64,000 nucleotides of DNA from GCA-003244245 sp050699595 (lineage in GTDB: Bacteria > Actinomycetota > Actinomycetes > Mycobacteriales > Pseudonocardiaceae), in the NCBI GenBank assembly GCA_050699595.1, contig JBOHFI010000014.1:1-64000 (forward strand). Reading direction: 5' to 3'. Shown here in pieces: positions 1-8,629 of the stretch. The notes beneath the pieces are model-generated. The model was given only the letters and a program-made list of their open reading frames with translations, searched no databases and had not been told where the DNA came from. A program made the position numbers and the translations under genes. Numbering within the stretch: the first letter of the stretch is position 1; each line of letters starts with the position of its first letter.

Positions 1-860
1 CGGCCGGGCAGCGCCGGCTCGGCGCGCAGCACCCGCAGCGCGGCCAACGCCCCGCCCACGGCCGGCGGCGCCAGGCCGGTGTCGAAGACGAAGCTGCGTG
101 CTGTGTTGACGAGGTGCTCGATCACCGCGCGAGAACCCAACACGGCGCCGCCCTGGCTGCCCAGCGACTTCGCCAGCGAGACCGTCGCCACCACGTCGGG
201 CTCGCCGGCCAGGCCGTGTTCCACGAGCAGCCCCCGCCCGCCGGGCCCGCGCAACCCGAGACCGTGCGCCTCATCGACCAGCAGGACCGCCCCGTGTCGC
301 CGGCACACCGCGTGCAGCTCAGGCAGCGGCGCGAGCTCACCACTCACGCTGAGCACCGAATCGGTGACGACCAACGCGCGCCGCTCGGACCGGGCACCCA
401 GCACGGCGTCCACCGCCGAGACATCGGCGTGCGGGGTGACCGCGACCCGGGCCCGGGACAGCCGGCAGGCGTCCACCAACGAGGCGTGGCCGGCGGCGTC
501 GGACACCACCAGAGCACCTCGACCGGACAGCGCTGTCACCGCACCGAGGTTGGCGGTGTAGCCCGAGGAGAACACCAGGGCCGCCGGTGCGCCACAGAAC
601 GCCGCGAGTTCGTCCTCGAGCTCGGCGTGCAGCTCGGTGGAGCCGGTGACCAGCCGGGATCCCGTCGACCCCGCTCCCCACGTGCGCGCCGCGTGCACCG
701 CACCCGCCACGACCCGAGGATCCCTGGCCAGGCTCAGGTAGTCGTTGGACGCCAAGTCGATCACTGGCTCGACCGCCGACCGCGACCGCAGCACCCGCCG
801 CAGCCCGGCGGCCCGGCGCGCGAGCTCGTCATCGTCCAGCCAGTCCAGGGCGCCGGTCAC
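1..860 (-). CDS. bioF: 8-amino-7-oxononanoate synthase (BioF), 3' end cut by window edge
   Basis: This is a PLP-dependent alpha-oxoamine synthase that condenses pimeloyl thioester with L-alanine to make KAPA, the first step of the biotin ring pathway. The reverse strand reads from a GTG at 860 (residues VTGALDWLDDDELARR); an in-frame stop lies just upstream, which fixes the start region. Family marks are visible: DLASNDYLSLA near residue 35, the STGSRLVTGST substrate loop, DEAHGLGLRGPGGRG, and the PLP lysine in VSLAKSLGSQGGAVLG. The frame stays open to base 1, so about 286 residues are seen and roughly 90 to 100 are missing. The SulP-carbonic anhydrase gene ends 36 bases upstream on the same strand, so the two may be cotranscribed. 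Other alpha-oxoamine synthases (Kbl type) are the main alternative. Confidence 0.88.
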   Translation of the reverse strand, partial: MTGALDWLDDDELARRAAGLRRVLRSRSAVEPVIDLASNDYLSLARDPRVVAGAVHAARTWGAGSTGSRLVTGSTELHAELEDELAAFCGAPAALVFSSGYTANLGAVTALSGRGALVVSDAAGHASLVDACRLSRARVAVTPHADVSAVDAVLGARSERRALVVTDSVLSVSGELAPLPELHAVCRRHGAVLLVDEAHGLGLRGPGGRGLLVEHGLAGEPDVVATVSLAKSLGSQGGAVLGSRAVIEHLVNTARSFVFDTGLAPPAVGGALAALRVLRAEPALPG

Positions 861-895
861 GGCCAGTCAGCGTACGATGTGCCGGTCGAGGGTGG

Positions 896-3169
896 CTACG
901 CCGGGAACGCCAGACCACCGGGCAGCTGCTCGTCGGGCACCGGCCCGAAGCGCTCGGCTTCGGGGTCGAGCAACAGCAGCCGGGCAGTTCGAATATCCAG
1001 GAACAAGCCCGCGACCTGCACCCGGCCGGTGGCGAGGGCATCGCGCACCGCAGGGTGCGTACAGAGCACCGCTACCTGAACGGCGACGTTGACCATAGCG
1101 AGCCGGTCCACCTCATTGCGGCCCTCCTCGGCCGCCGCAACACCGACTGGGTGTCCGCTGCGCATGGCCACCAGGCTCGGCTGGCCCCACCGCAGCCACC
1201 GCCCCAGGGACCCGGTGAAGGCCTCGTCACCGAGCAGGCCGTGCATCGCGGCACAACCGGAATGCCCGCAGACGAAGATGGAGGGCACCTGGAGATGGTT
1301 CACCGCGTACTCCAGCGATGCGGCGACCGACGACTCTGACTCGTGCCCGGGCGGCGGCACCAGATTGCCGAGATTACGGATCGTGAACAGGTCGCCAGGC
1401 CCACTGCTGGTGAGCACGTTCGGCACCACTCGCGAGTCGGCGCAAGTGAGGAACAGAGCCCGGGGATGTTGCCCGTGCACCAACTGTTCCAGGTGCGGTT
1501 GCACCTCAGGCGCCGAACGGCGGTGGTACTCACGCACCCCGGCGAACAGCGGCTGCAACGCACCGTGGTCGGAATCCTCCCGCTGGGTCTGCCATACCCC
1601 CCAGGGTAGGAAGGCGCGGGACAGCGCGGGAATCCGTACCCGCCGGGCGGGGCTGGGGCCGTCCTCGCTGGTGGACCGGGCCGGCCCCACCTCGTCTACG
1701 ACGACGGTGCCGCCGGTCGCCTCGTGCTGTCGCTGCCAGGTGGCGAGGTGTTCATAGACGGCGTGGTCGAGGAAGTCGAGCACCATCTCCACCATGACAT
1801 GGCTGCCGGGGGGCACCTGCGCCAGCACCCGGGACAGCCGGGGAATAGACAGAAAGCTCACGGTGCCCTCGACCACTACTCGCCAGCAGGCCGGGGCTTC
1901 ATCGGAGGCCGGCCGCACCAACTGCGCATGCACCGCTGACCGGATCACCCGGCGCAACACCAGCAGCAACGACAGCCCCAGCCCGATGAGCACACCCTCC
2001 AGCAGGTTGAGGAACACCACGCTGGCCAACGTGACCAGGTAGATCGTCAGCTCGCCCTGCCGGCGGGCCGACCGCAGGTGCGCCAGCGTGACCAGGCGCA
2101 TTCCGATCACCACGAGCAGCCCGGCGAGTGCGGCGAGTGGGATCAGCTGGATCAGCTCGACGAGCAGCACCGAGAACAGCAGCACCCACACGCCGTGTAG
2201 CACCGCCGACGCGCGGGTCCGCGCGCCCGCGGCGACGTTGGTGGAGCTACGGACGATCACGCCGGTGACCGGCAAGCCACCCACCATCCCGGACAAGATG
2301 TTCGCCGCGCCCTGGCCGACCAGCTCCCGGTCGAAGTCGGTCTTCCCACCCTTACTCATCTTTTCCACCGCCACCGCTGAGAGCAGGCTCTCCACACTGG
2401 CGATCAACGCTACGGTGACCACGCCGGTGACCACGCCGACCCACTTGCCACCGGGCAGATCCGGCAGGCTCAACGAGTCCAGCAACGAACCGGGCAATAC
2501 CACCCGCTCGATGTCGAGCGCCAGCATGGTGGCAAGCACAGTCACCCCGACAACAGCCACCAACGGCGCCGGGATGCTCGGCAGCGGGCGGGGCAACCGC
2601 GGCCAGATCACCAACACGACGACCACCGCGAGTCCCACCAACGTGGCGGCAGGACGGTGCGCGGCGAGCTGGCCGGGCAGGCTGACGATATTCGCGATCG
2701 CGTCGGTACCGGCCTTCCCACCGAGCAGCACGTGTAGCTGACCCAGTGTGATCGTGATCCCGATACCGGCGAGCATCGCGTGCACCACGGCCGGGGAGAT
2801 CGCCAGTACCACCCTGGCCACCCGGCTGAGACCGAACACCACCTGCAGCAGCCCGGCCGCCACGATGATGAAGCCCGTGACGTCCCAGCCGAACCGCGCG
2901 ATGAGGTCGGCCACCACCACGGTGAGCCCGGCAGCGGGACCACTGACCTGGAGGGGAGCTCCGCCGAGCAGCCCGGCCGCGATCCCACCGACGACGGCGG
3001 CGACGAGCCCGGCCATCACCGGTGCGCCCGAGGCCACCGCGATCCCCAGGGACAGCGGCACCGCGACCAGCAGCACCACCAGGGAAGCGGGTAGGTCGTG
3101 GCGCAGCGCAGCCCACGTTCGGCGACGCGCGGCGGGCAGCGGGACGGGAGCGGACGTGGGGGATCGCAT
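896..3169 (-). CDS. SulP-family anion transporter fused to beta-carbonic anhydrase
   Basis: A single 757-residue protein joins a SulP membrane transporter to a cytoplasmic carbonic anhydrase. Residues about 25-430 are strongly hydrophobic and carry the SulP core (for example QVSGPAAGLTVVVADL and the VTGVIVRSSTNVAAGART segment). Residues about 435-500 resemble a STAS domain. From about residue 530 there is a beta-carbonic anhydrase with zinc ligands in LTCADSRVVP and FVCGHSGCAAM. Fusions of this kind are known in bacteria and are thought to couple bicarbonate uptake to CO2 interconversion; the substrate here is inferred. ATG at 3169 is preferred over the TTG one codon upstream because GGAGG then sits four bases before the start. 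A long upstream intergenic region probably holds its promoter. Confidence 0.9.
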   Translation of the reverse strand: MRSPTSAPVPLPAARRRTWAALRHDLPASLVVLLVAVPLSLGIAVASGAPVMAGLVAAVVGGIAAGLLGGAPLQVSGPAAGLTVVVADLIARFGWDVTGFIIVAAGLLQVVFGLSRVARVVLAISPAVVHAMLAGIGITITLGQLHVLLGGKAGTDAIANIVSLPGQLAAHRPAATLVGLAVVVVLVIWPRLPRPLPSIPAPLVAVVGVTVLATMLALDIERVVLPGSLLDSLSLPDLPGGKWVGVVTGVVTVALIASVESLLSAVAVEKMSKGGKTDFDRELVGQGAANILSGMVGGLPVTGVIVRSSTNVAAGARTRASAVLHGVWVLLFSVLLVELIQLIPLAALAGLLVVIGMRLVTLAHLRSARRQGELTIYLVTLASVVFLNLLEGVLIGLGLSLLLVLRRVIRSAVHAQLVRPASDEAPACWRVVVEGTVSFLSIPRLSRVLAQVPPGSHVMVEMVLDFLDHAVYEHLATWQRQHEATGGTVVVDEVGPARSTSEDGPSPARRVRIPALSRAFLPWGVWQTQREDSDHGALQPLFAGVREYHRRSAPEVQPHLEQLVHGQHPRALFLTCADSRVVPNVLTSSGPGDLFTIRNLGNLVPPPGHESESSVAASLEYAVNHLQVPSIFVCGHSGCAAMHGLLGDEAFTGSLGRWLRWGQPSLVAMRSGHPVGVAAAEEGRNEVDRLAMVNVAVQVAVLCTHPAVRDALATGRVQVAGLFLDIRTARLLLLDPEAERFGPVPDEQLPGGLAFPA

Positions 3170-3887
3170 CAAGCCTCCAGATCAGCGGATGTGCGAGCGG
3201 TCACCACGGTCCGGAGCTGCATCGGGGCATCGCCGCACTGCGATGCCCGACGATTGCCGGACGGCCCGGTCCGGGGCGGACGTCACTGACCGTTACTAAC
3301 CTGGTTCATCCCCGTCCCACTCGCTCAGCCTGAGTCTACTTGAACCCCGAGTGAGGCTAGGCTGAGTTACCCGCGAAATCACCCTTTCGGAGTCATTTTC
3401 TATCACCCGAAAAGGCGAAATAAAGTACGACACCAGTCACCATGAGTACCGAATTGGTGACGCTGCCGCGCAGACCCAGTCTGTCGACCCGGCTCGCCGG
3501 GTCGGTGAGTCAGTCACCGAACATCACGTGGCTCATCCGGCTGAGCGGGGCGAGGCGCCCCGACATCGACCCGTAGGGGTGCCACCCGTGCGCGCGGTCC
3601 GCAGCGAACAGATCGTGCACCGCGTCCACTACCGCGAGCCTACGATCGCCTGCCGATCACGACAGCAAGCACGTACGCAGAGTATCCGATGGTAACAGAA
3701 TGTACTCGGTGTAACACCGTGGGCTGCGGTAGCGATGACAAGCTGTGCAGGGTCCCCTAGGGGATTCTGCCGCGTGGTCCTCAGGGACCACCCGTAAGGG
3801 GGCAGCAGGGCGCGTTTAACCGTCTGGGGTGGATGTGGATCACACATTCGTTCCGGGCACCTGGGGAGGGGACAGCCCAATGGCAAC
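3170..3887. other. Intergenic region between the divergent SulP-CA and ramR-like genes
   Basis: About 720 bases with no convincing gene. The part at 3320-3440 is more AT-rich than its surroundings and contains the self-complementary words CTCAGCCTGAG and AGGCTAGGCTGAG, which could pair as a hairpin or operator. A 44-codon ATG frame at 3442-3576 has no good ribosome binding site and no recognised family. The region must contain the promoters of both flanking genes, but I cannot place -35 and -10 boxes with confidence. Confidence 0.5.
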
Positions 3888-4685
3888 ATGGTGGCGACCA
3901 TGCGCGTTGCGCGACCGAGTCGATCTCGTTCGCGTCTCATGATTTCACAACACCGGGGTCCGCGCAATCTCGCGGCGAGCGCTGTTGCCGCAGGTGATGA
4001 GTACACCGGTATTCCCGATCCTCCTACCACCCAGACTTCGGCGGTGGTCCGCTGTTCGGCTCAGAGCCCGAGTCCGGATCCGATTCGGGTACTCCTGGTC
4101 ATCGACATGAGTCTGCTTCGTGGCGCACTTGCCGCCTTACTGTCCGGCGAGGACGACATCGACGTGGTGGCCGGAATGGCAACGGGCGACCGTGTGGTCC
4201 CCACCGCGATCCGGCACCAACCTGATATCGCTGTGCTGGACATCGACCAAGGTGGATCGGACGTGCTCGCGACCGCGCAAGCGCTGCATGAGCGGCTGCC
4301 CGAATGCCGAGTGGTCGTGCTCGCCACGGCGCAACGACCGGGCTTGGTCCGCCGGGCACTGGATGTTCCTGTGGCTGGAGCAGTGGATAAGGACGCACAG
4401 CCCCGGCGGCTGCTGGCCACTATCCGCCAGGTCGCCAAGGGCAAGCGGACCATCGACCCCGCCCTCGCGGTTGCCGCGATCGGTGTGGCGGGTAGCCCGC
4501 TGACACCCCGGGAACTCACGGTGCTCGACCTCGCTTCAGGCGGGGCGTCGCCGACCGAGATCGCCCAACGGCTCTTTCTCAGCCGCGGGACGGTATGCAA
4601 CTACCTTTCGCGCGTCATGACCAAACTGGAGGCCCGGACCCGGGTTGATGCCATTCGTATCGCAGCCGAGGCGGGCTGGATCTGA
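3888..4685 (+). CDS. ramR: LuxR/NarL-type response regulator, RamR-like
   Basis: A DNA-binding response regulator that, by position, should control the adjacent lanthipeptide locus as RamR/AmfR do in Streptomyces. An N-terminal extension of about 65 residues precedes the receiver domain, which begins at PIRVLLVIDMSLLRGAL. The receiver keeps a candidate phosphoacceptor in VLDIDQG and a lysine in GAVDKD, but the acidic pocket shows IDM rather than the usual paired Asp, so phosphorylation may be altered. The C-terminus is a LuxR helix-turn-helix (LTPRELTVLDLASGGASPTE, then RGTVCNYLSRVMTKL). The start is uncertain: ATGs at 3888, 3900 and 3939 share the frame, and GGGGAGGGG lies at about 3863-3871. 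It converges on the exporter gene ending at 4774. No kinase gene is adjacent. Confidence 0.8.
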   Translation: MVATMRVARPSRSRSRLMISQHRGPRNLAASAVAAGDEYTGIPDPPTTQTSAVVRCSAQSPSPDPIRVLLVIDMSLLRGALAALLSGEDDIDVVAGMATGDRVVPTAIRHQPDIAVLDIDQGGSDVLATAQALHERLPECRVVVLATAQRPGLVRRALDVPVAGAVDKDAQPRRLLATIRQVAKGKRTIDPALAVAAIGVAGSPLTPRELTVLDLASGGASPTEIAQRLFLSRGTVCNYLSRVMTKLEARTRVDAIRIAAEAGWI

Positions 4686-4706
4686 CAGTCTCGGTGACGA
4701 CGACGG

Positions 4707-4755
4707 GCCGGAGGAGATGACTCTGTCATCTCCTCCGGCGTCATCTCCTCCGGCC
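4707..4755. terminator. Convergent-gene hairpin between the ramR-like and exporter genes
   Basis: The arms GCCGGAGGAGATGAC (4707-4721) and GTCATCTCCTCCGGC (4725-4739) are perfectly complementary over 15 bases with a three-base loop. The right arm is then repeated at 4740-4755, so two alternative stems can form. It lies between two gene ends that face each other, which fits a bidirectional terminator. There is no U-tract, as is common in actinomycetes. Confidence 0.65.
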
Positions 4756-4773
4756 TGTCGTCCCATTGGCTGG

Positions 4774-6567
4774 TCAATTTCTCCCGACCAATGTCGCCCT
4801 GGTCGACGTCCCACTGGTCACCGTCTCCTGAACACTGTCCCACTGGCCGACCAAGTCACGGTAGAGCGGCGCAGTCGCGAGCAGCTCCCGGTGAGTGCCC
4901 GATACCATGTCAGCAGCGTTCATCAACACTATCCGCTGCGCCCGCAGCGCGGAGCTGATCCGGTGCGCAACGACGATGAGGGTGCCACCGCGACCCGCCA
5001 GAACCCGTTCTACCCGCTCCTCGGCGACCGGGTCGAGGTGGCAGGTGGCCTCGTCCAGGATCAACACGGGCGCCGGAGTCAGGTGAGCCCTGGCCACGGC
5101 GATGAGTTGGCGTTCCCCAGCCGAGAGCATTCCGGGGTCGAGCGCGGCGTCATATCCACCGAGGCGGGCCACCATGGAGCGCAAGCCCAGCTCGTCGACC
5201 GCGGTGTCGAGCTCGGCGCGGGTAGCGCCGGAATGCAGGTAGCGCAGGTTCTCGCCGACTGTCCCGGCGAAGACGTAGGCCTCCTGGGGGATCAACACCC
5301 GGTGGCCGGCCAGGGCTTGCGGGTTGAGATCCCCGACCGGGACCCCGCCCAGGCGAACCTCGCCGCGGTCGGGGACGTGCGTCGCGGCGAGCAACCCGGC
5401 CAGGGTGGACTTCCCAGCACCGCTGGGACCGACCATCGCCAGGTGCTGCCCCTCCGGGATCACCAGGTCCACCTGATTCACCACGGGCTCGGCGTGGCGG
5501 CCGTAGGAGAACGTGACGCCATCGAGCACCAGGTCATGCCCAGGGGGGGCGCTGCGCTGCGCCAGCGCGGTGGGCACCGGGCGCTCACCCGCCTCGACGA
5601 GCCGACCCAGAGTGACCACCAACCGAAGGCCCCCCGAGCCCAACCCGTCGACCAGCGCCCTCAGTGCCGGAAGCAGGCCCTGGGTCAGGTACACGAGGGC
5701 GCCGGCGATCGTGCCCAGCGTCGAGCCGCTCGCCAGCAGCCAGGGTGCCACCACCAGCAGGCCCACCACAGGCAACCAGCCACCGACCGCCACCGACAGC
5801 GTGCGGATCGCCGCCATCCGAGCCAGCGTCCGTTCCGCCTCCGCGTGCGCGTCGACCTGGCGTTGCACCAGCTCGCAGGCCCGGTCCTCGGCACCGCAGG
5901 CGACCACGTCACGCAGACTGTGCGCGACAGTGCTCGCGGAGTCGGCGACGCCTTCGTCGGTGAGCACGTGATCGCGTTGCCGGGTCGTCATGGAGCGTAA
6001 AGAGGACAGGAAAAAGGCCAGACCCGCCAGCAGCGGCGGGAGCACCAGCAGCCCGAGGACCCCGGTCAGGGCGGCCATCCCGATCACCGCGCCGACCGCG
6101 CTCACCACGAAGCTCCTGGTGAGCAGGAGCAAGCCGGCGAAATTGTCCCGTACCACCTCAACCTGATGCGTAAGCCGGGCGACCGCGCCCGAATCGGGCC
6201 GTCCGCCGAGCACTGTAGAGCGCTGCAGCGCACCCCCCACCACGCTGTCTACCAGGTCATCGCGGAATGGCTCGACGATCTCGGCAAGGATCCGGTACAC
6301 GTGCCGGGTGGCCAGTGCCCCCGCGAGCACCGCCACGGCCAGCACACCGAGCCACGCCAACCCGGTCCCGGGCCGGCCGGCCCGGAATCCGTCATCCAGC
6401 GCACGGGCCACGCCGTAGCCGGACAGCAGCAGCGGCGCCACCTCCAGCACTGACCACGCAGCCAACCGCACCAGCGCCCTCGGGTGCCGCCATAAGGCGA
6501 CGACCAGCACCCGGGCCACGGTGTTCGTGGCTGACTTCATGTCTGCTGAAGTCACGACTGGAGTCAT
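4774..6567 (-). CDS. ABC exporter half-transporter, second of the lanthipeptide pair (RamB-like)
   Basis: A 597-residue protein with an N-terminal membrane domain (about residues 20-290) and a C-terminal ATPase. The ATPase has a Walker A VGPSGAGKSTLAGLLA, a signature LSAGERQLIAVARAH, a Walker B VLILDEATCHLD and a switch histidine in VVAHRIS. ATG at 6567 overlaps the stop of the upstream exporter as ATGA, so translation is coupled; the longer frame reaching 6663 is an in-frame extension into the upstream gene. With its neighbour it should form a heterodimeric exporter for the modified peptide. The signature has Ala where LSGGE is usual, a difference often seen in one half of asymmetric exporters. 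Assignment to RamB rather than RamA is by order only. Confidence 0.85.
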   Translation of the reverse strand: MTPVVTSADMKSATNTVARVLVVALWRHPRALVRLAAWSVLEVAPLLLSGYGVARALDDGFRAGRPGTGLAWLGVLAVAVLAGALATRHVYRILAEIVEPFRDDLVDSVVGGALQRSTVLGGRPDSGAVARLTHQVEVVRDNFAGLLLLTRSFVVSAVGAVIGMAALTGVLGLLVLPPLLAGLAFFLSSLRSMTTRQRDHVLTDEGVADSASTVAHSLRDVVACGAEDRACELVQRQVDAHAEAERTLARMAAIRTLSVAVGGWLPVVGLLVVAPWLLASGSTLGTIAGALVYLTQGLLPALRALVDGLGSGGLRLVVTLGRLVEAGERPVPTALAQRSAPPGHDLVLDGVTFSYGRHAEPVVNQVDLVIPEGQHLAMVGPSGAGKSTLAGLLAATHVPDRGEVRLGGVPVGDLNPQALAGHRVLIPQEAYVFAGTVGENLRYLHSGATRAELDTAVDELGLRSMVARLGGYDAALDPGMLSAGERQLIAVARAHLTPAPVLILDEATCHLDPVAEERVERVLAGRGGTLIVVAHRISSALRAQRIVLMNAADMVSGTHRELLATAPLYRDLVGQWDSVQETVTSGTSTRATLVGRN

Positions 6568-8393
6568 GCCGGTACCCCCAGGGATCCTATGGGCATAAGC
6601 CGCGGCTGCGCCGCAGGCACTGCCTCCGCGCCGAACAAAGCGCGGTAGTCCGGGTCGAGCCACAGGACACTATGCGGACGCAGACTGCGCAGTCTGCCTC
6701 GATCGAGCCAGGCGACCAGATCCGTTCCAGCAGCCGTGGCCGCTCGGTGCGCAATGATCAGCCGAGTTTGGCCCCGGCCCCCGCCGGCCAGCACGGCACC
6801 GACCTGCCGCTCGGTCACAGTGTCCAGGCTGGAGGTCGCGTCGTCGAGGATGAGCAGCCGGTAGGAGCGCACGAAGGCTCGGGCCAGGCCGAGCCGCTGC
6901 ATCTCACCGCCGGACAGTGGGGCTGCGACCAGCTCGGTCTGGTATCCCTCAGGCAGCCTTTCGACGAAGGTGTCCGCGCGCGCGGTGGCGGCGGCCTCAC
7001 GGACCTTCGCCTCGGTGCGGCAGCGCGATCCGAAATTGATCACTTCTTCGATCGTGTCTCCCACCAGCGCCGGGCGCTCGAAGGCAAAGCCCACCGCGCC
7101 GCGCAGCTGCGTCCGGGACAGCTCAGGCAGCGCCACGCCGTCGAGCAGCACCTGGCCTCGCTCCGGATCGGCGAGCCGACCGGCCAGCGCGGCGAGCAGC
7201 GACTTCCCGGCCCCGGACCTGCCGACCACGGCCACCGTGGCACCAGCCGGGACGACGAGGTCGAGCCCGTCGATGAGCGTCTCTCCGGCGGCGGACACCC
7301 GGACGCCACGGAACTCGAGCCGACCGCCCCTGTCAGACGAGTCGGGCAGGCCAGACGAGTCGGGCAGTTTCGCATCGCCGTAGGGGGTCACCGGTTCGGT
7401 GAGCACCTCAGCCGCGCGCCGGGCACCAGCTCGGGCCCGGGAAAGCTTGTTCAACAGTCCCACCGCCGAGCCGATGCCGGCGGCCATCACCGCGTACCGG
7501 CTCGCAGCGTAGAGCTCGCCGACGCTCAGCCGGCCGGCGACCATCCCGATTCCGGCGACACCGACCACGGCCAGCTGCAGCAGCGGCCCGATCACGGCGG
7601 CCTGGCTGGTGATCCGCACCTGGTTGCGCCACATCCGCACACCGTGCTCACGCAGCCCGGGCAAGGGCTGGAGGATCCGTCGCCGCTCATACTCTATGCT
7701 GCTGGCGGCGGCAATCGTGCGGGCTCCGGACAACGCATCGAGCAGCCGCGCCGCGATCTGGCCTTGGCTGTGCAGGTAGCCCCTGATGGTCTCGGTGTTG
7801 TCCCGGACGAATACCCGTAGCAGCCCAGCCATCGCCACCAGACCGGCCAGTGCGGTGAGCGCTACCCAGGGGTCGATCAGCGTCAAAGCGATGATGCTGC
7901 CGATCGGCGGAACCAGGCCGACACCGACCATGACCGCGGTCACCCCGACCTGACCCGCCTCGCTGGCGTTGCGGGTCACCCGGGTCACCAGGTCTCCAGA
8001 TTCGAAGCGACGGGTGGCCGCCGGGCCGATCGCGAGGAGATGGGCGACCAGCGTCATACGCAGCCAGGCCGTGCACCGGGCGTTGCTCGCTCCGGTGGCG
8101 ATGTCACCGATCACCTTCCCGGCCACCATAGTGGCGATCAGCGCCGCGCAGGCCAGTAGGGCCCAGGTGATGCGGCCACCACCGGGCGTGGCATCCAGAG
8201 AGGGCAGAGCATCCAGAGCACGACCAAGCGCGGTGGGCAGCAGGATTTCCGCGCCCGCGCTGAACAGCGTGGCCAGCGCCAGAGACCAGATCTGCACCCC
8301 ACCTCGCCGACCCGTCGCGAGCAGCAAGCGGTCAGCTTGCCGCCACACCGGATTGCGAGGACCCGCTGGCACCCCGGCCGGATCGCTGTTCAC
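6564..8393 (-). CDS. ABC exporter half-transporter, first of the lanthipeptide pair (RamA-like)
   Basis: A 609-residue ABC exporter with about six membrane helices followed by an ATPase domain. Walker A is VGRSGAGKSLLAALAG, the signature is LSGGEMQRLGLARAF, and Walker B is LLILDDATSSLD with Asp in place of the usual catalytic Glu, so this site is probably degenerate while its partner keeps Glu. The gene follows the lanthipeptide precursor gene after about 120 bases that include a strong hairpin, and it overlaps the next exporter gene by ATGA. The layout synthetase, precursor, two exporters matches the SapB/AmfS loci of Streptomyces. Export of the lanthipeptide is inferred from this context. 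Confidence 0.85.
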   Translation of the reverse strand: MNSDPAGVPAGPRNPVWRQADRLLLATGRRGGVQIWSLALATLFSAGAEILLPTALGRALDALPSLDATPGGGRITWALLACAALIATMVAGKVIGDIATGASNARCTAWLRMTLVAHLLAIGPAATRRFESGDLVTRVTRNASEAGQVGVTAVMVGVGLVPPIGSIIALTLIDPWVALTALAGLVAMAGLLRVFVRDNTETIRGYLHSQGQIAARLLDALSGARTIAAASSIEYERRRILQPLPGLREHGVRMWRNQVRITSQAAVIGPLLQLAVVGVAGIGMVAGRLSVGELYAASRYAVMAAGIGSAVGLLNKLSRARAGARRAAEVLTEPVTPYGDAKLPDSSGLPDSSDRGGRLEFRGVRVSAAGETLIDGLDLVVPAGATVAVVGRSGAGKSLLAALAGRLADPERGQVLLDGVALPELSRTQLRGAVGFAFERPALVGDTIEEVINFGSRCRTEAKVREAAATARADTFVERLPEGYQTELVAAPLSGGEMQRLGLARAFVRSYRLLILDDATSSLDTVTERQVGAVLAGGGRGQTRLIIAHRAATAAGTDLVAWLDRGRLRSLRPHSVLWLDPDYRALFGAEAVPAAQPRLMPIGSLGVPA

Positions 8394-8462
8394 GCGACCT
8401 CCGCATTGTCGTGATGTCCTGGTAAATCAGGCGATGTCGGAATCAGGGATATCTCCATCATT

Positions 8463-8500
8463 GGGTGGTCCGGGGCAACGCCGGCTGCCCCGGACCACCC
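8463..8500. terminator. 15-bp perfect hairpin after the lanthipeptide precursor gene
   Basis: GGGTGGTCCGGGGCA at 8463-8477 pairs perfectly with TGCCCCGGACCACCC at 8486-8500 around the loop ACGCCGGC. It starts 13 bases after the precursor stop codon and precedes the exporter genes in the same direction. This fits an attenuating or processing hairpin that keeps precursor mRNA more abundant than exporter mRNA, a common arrangement in lanthipeptide operons. No U-tract follows. Confidence 0.75.
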
Positions 8501-8512
8501 GGTGATGACACA

Positions 8513-8629
8513 TCAGCCGCAGAGCAGCAGGCTGATGTCACTTCCGCAGCAGCGGTCGTGGTCGTAGCGGTCGTCGCAGCCGTTCAGCTCCGAGGACAGC
8601 TCCAGGGCCTGCAGGTCGAGAAGCACCAT
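8513..8629 (-). CDS. Class III lanthipeptide precursor peptide (RamS/AmfS-like), 38 residues
   Basis: A small gene starting at ATG 8629, preceded by the strong ribosome binding site GGAGGAGGTG. The peptide begins MVLLDLQALELSSELNG, matching the class III leader motif L-L/F-D-L-Q-x-L/M-E recognised by the synthetase kinase domain. It ends CCGSDISLLLCG. The segment SDISLLLC is Ser-x2-Ser-x3-Cys, the labionin motif, and is close to the first ring segment of AmfS/SapB (SRASLLLC). Only one such motif is present, where SapB precursors have two, and there are three extra cysteines at residues 18, 27 and 28. The gene sits between the synthetase and exporter genes and overlaps the end of the synthetase frame in another frame. 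The product is expected to be a small surface-active peptide; that is inference. Confidence 0.88.
   Translation of the reverse strand: MVLLDLQALELSSELNGCDDRYDHDRCCGSDISLLLCG

Noticed and set aside
3325..3375. Possible iron-regulator (DtxR/IdeR) box
   Set aside because: The words AGGCTAGGCTGAG match the 19-base consensus poorly, and no iron gene is adjacent.
3442..3576. 44-codon frame in the SulP-ramR intergenic region
   Set aside because: No ribosome binding site, no recognisable family, and it lies in a promoter region.
6267..7820. 517-codon plus-strand frame
   Set aside because: It is antisense to the two ABC exporter genes, shows only low-complexity Arg/Pro/Gln-rich sequence and no family motif.
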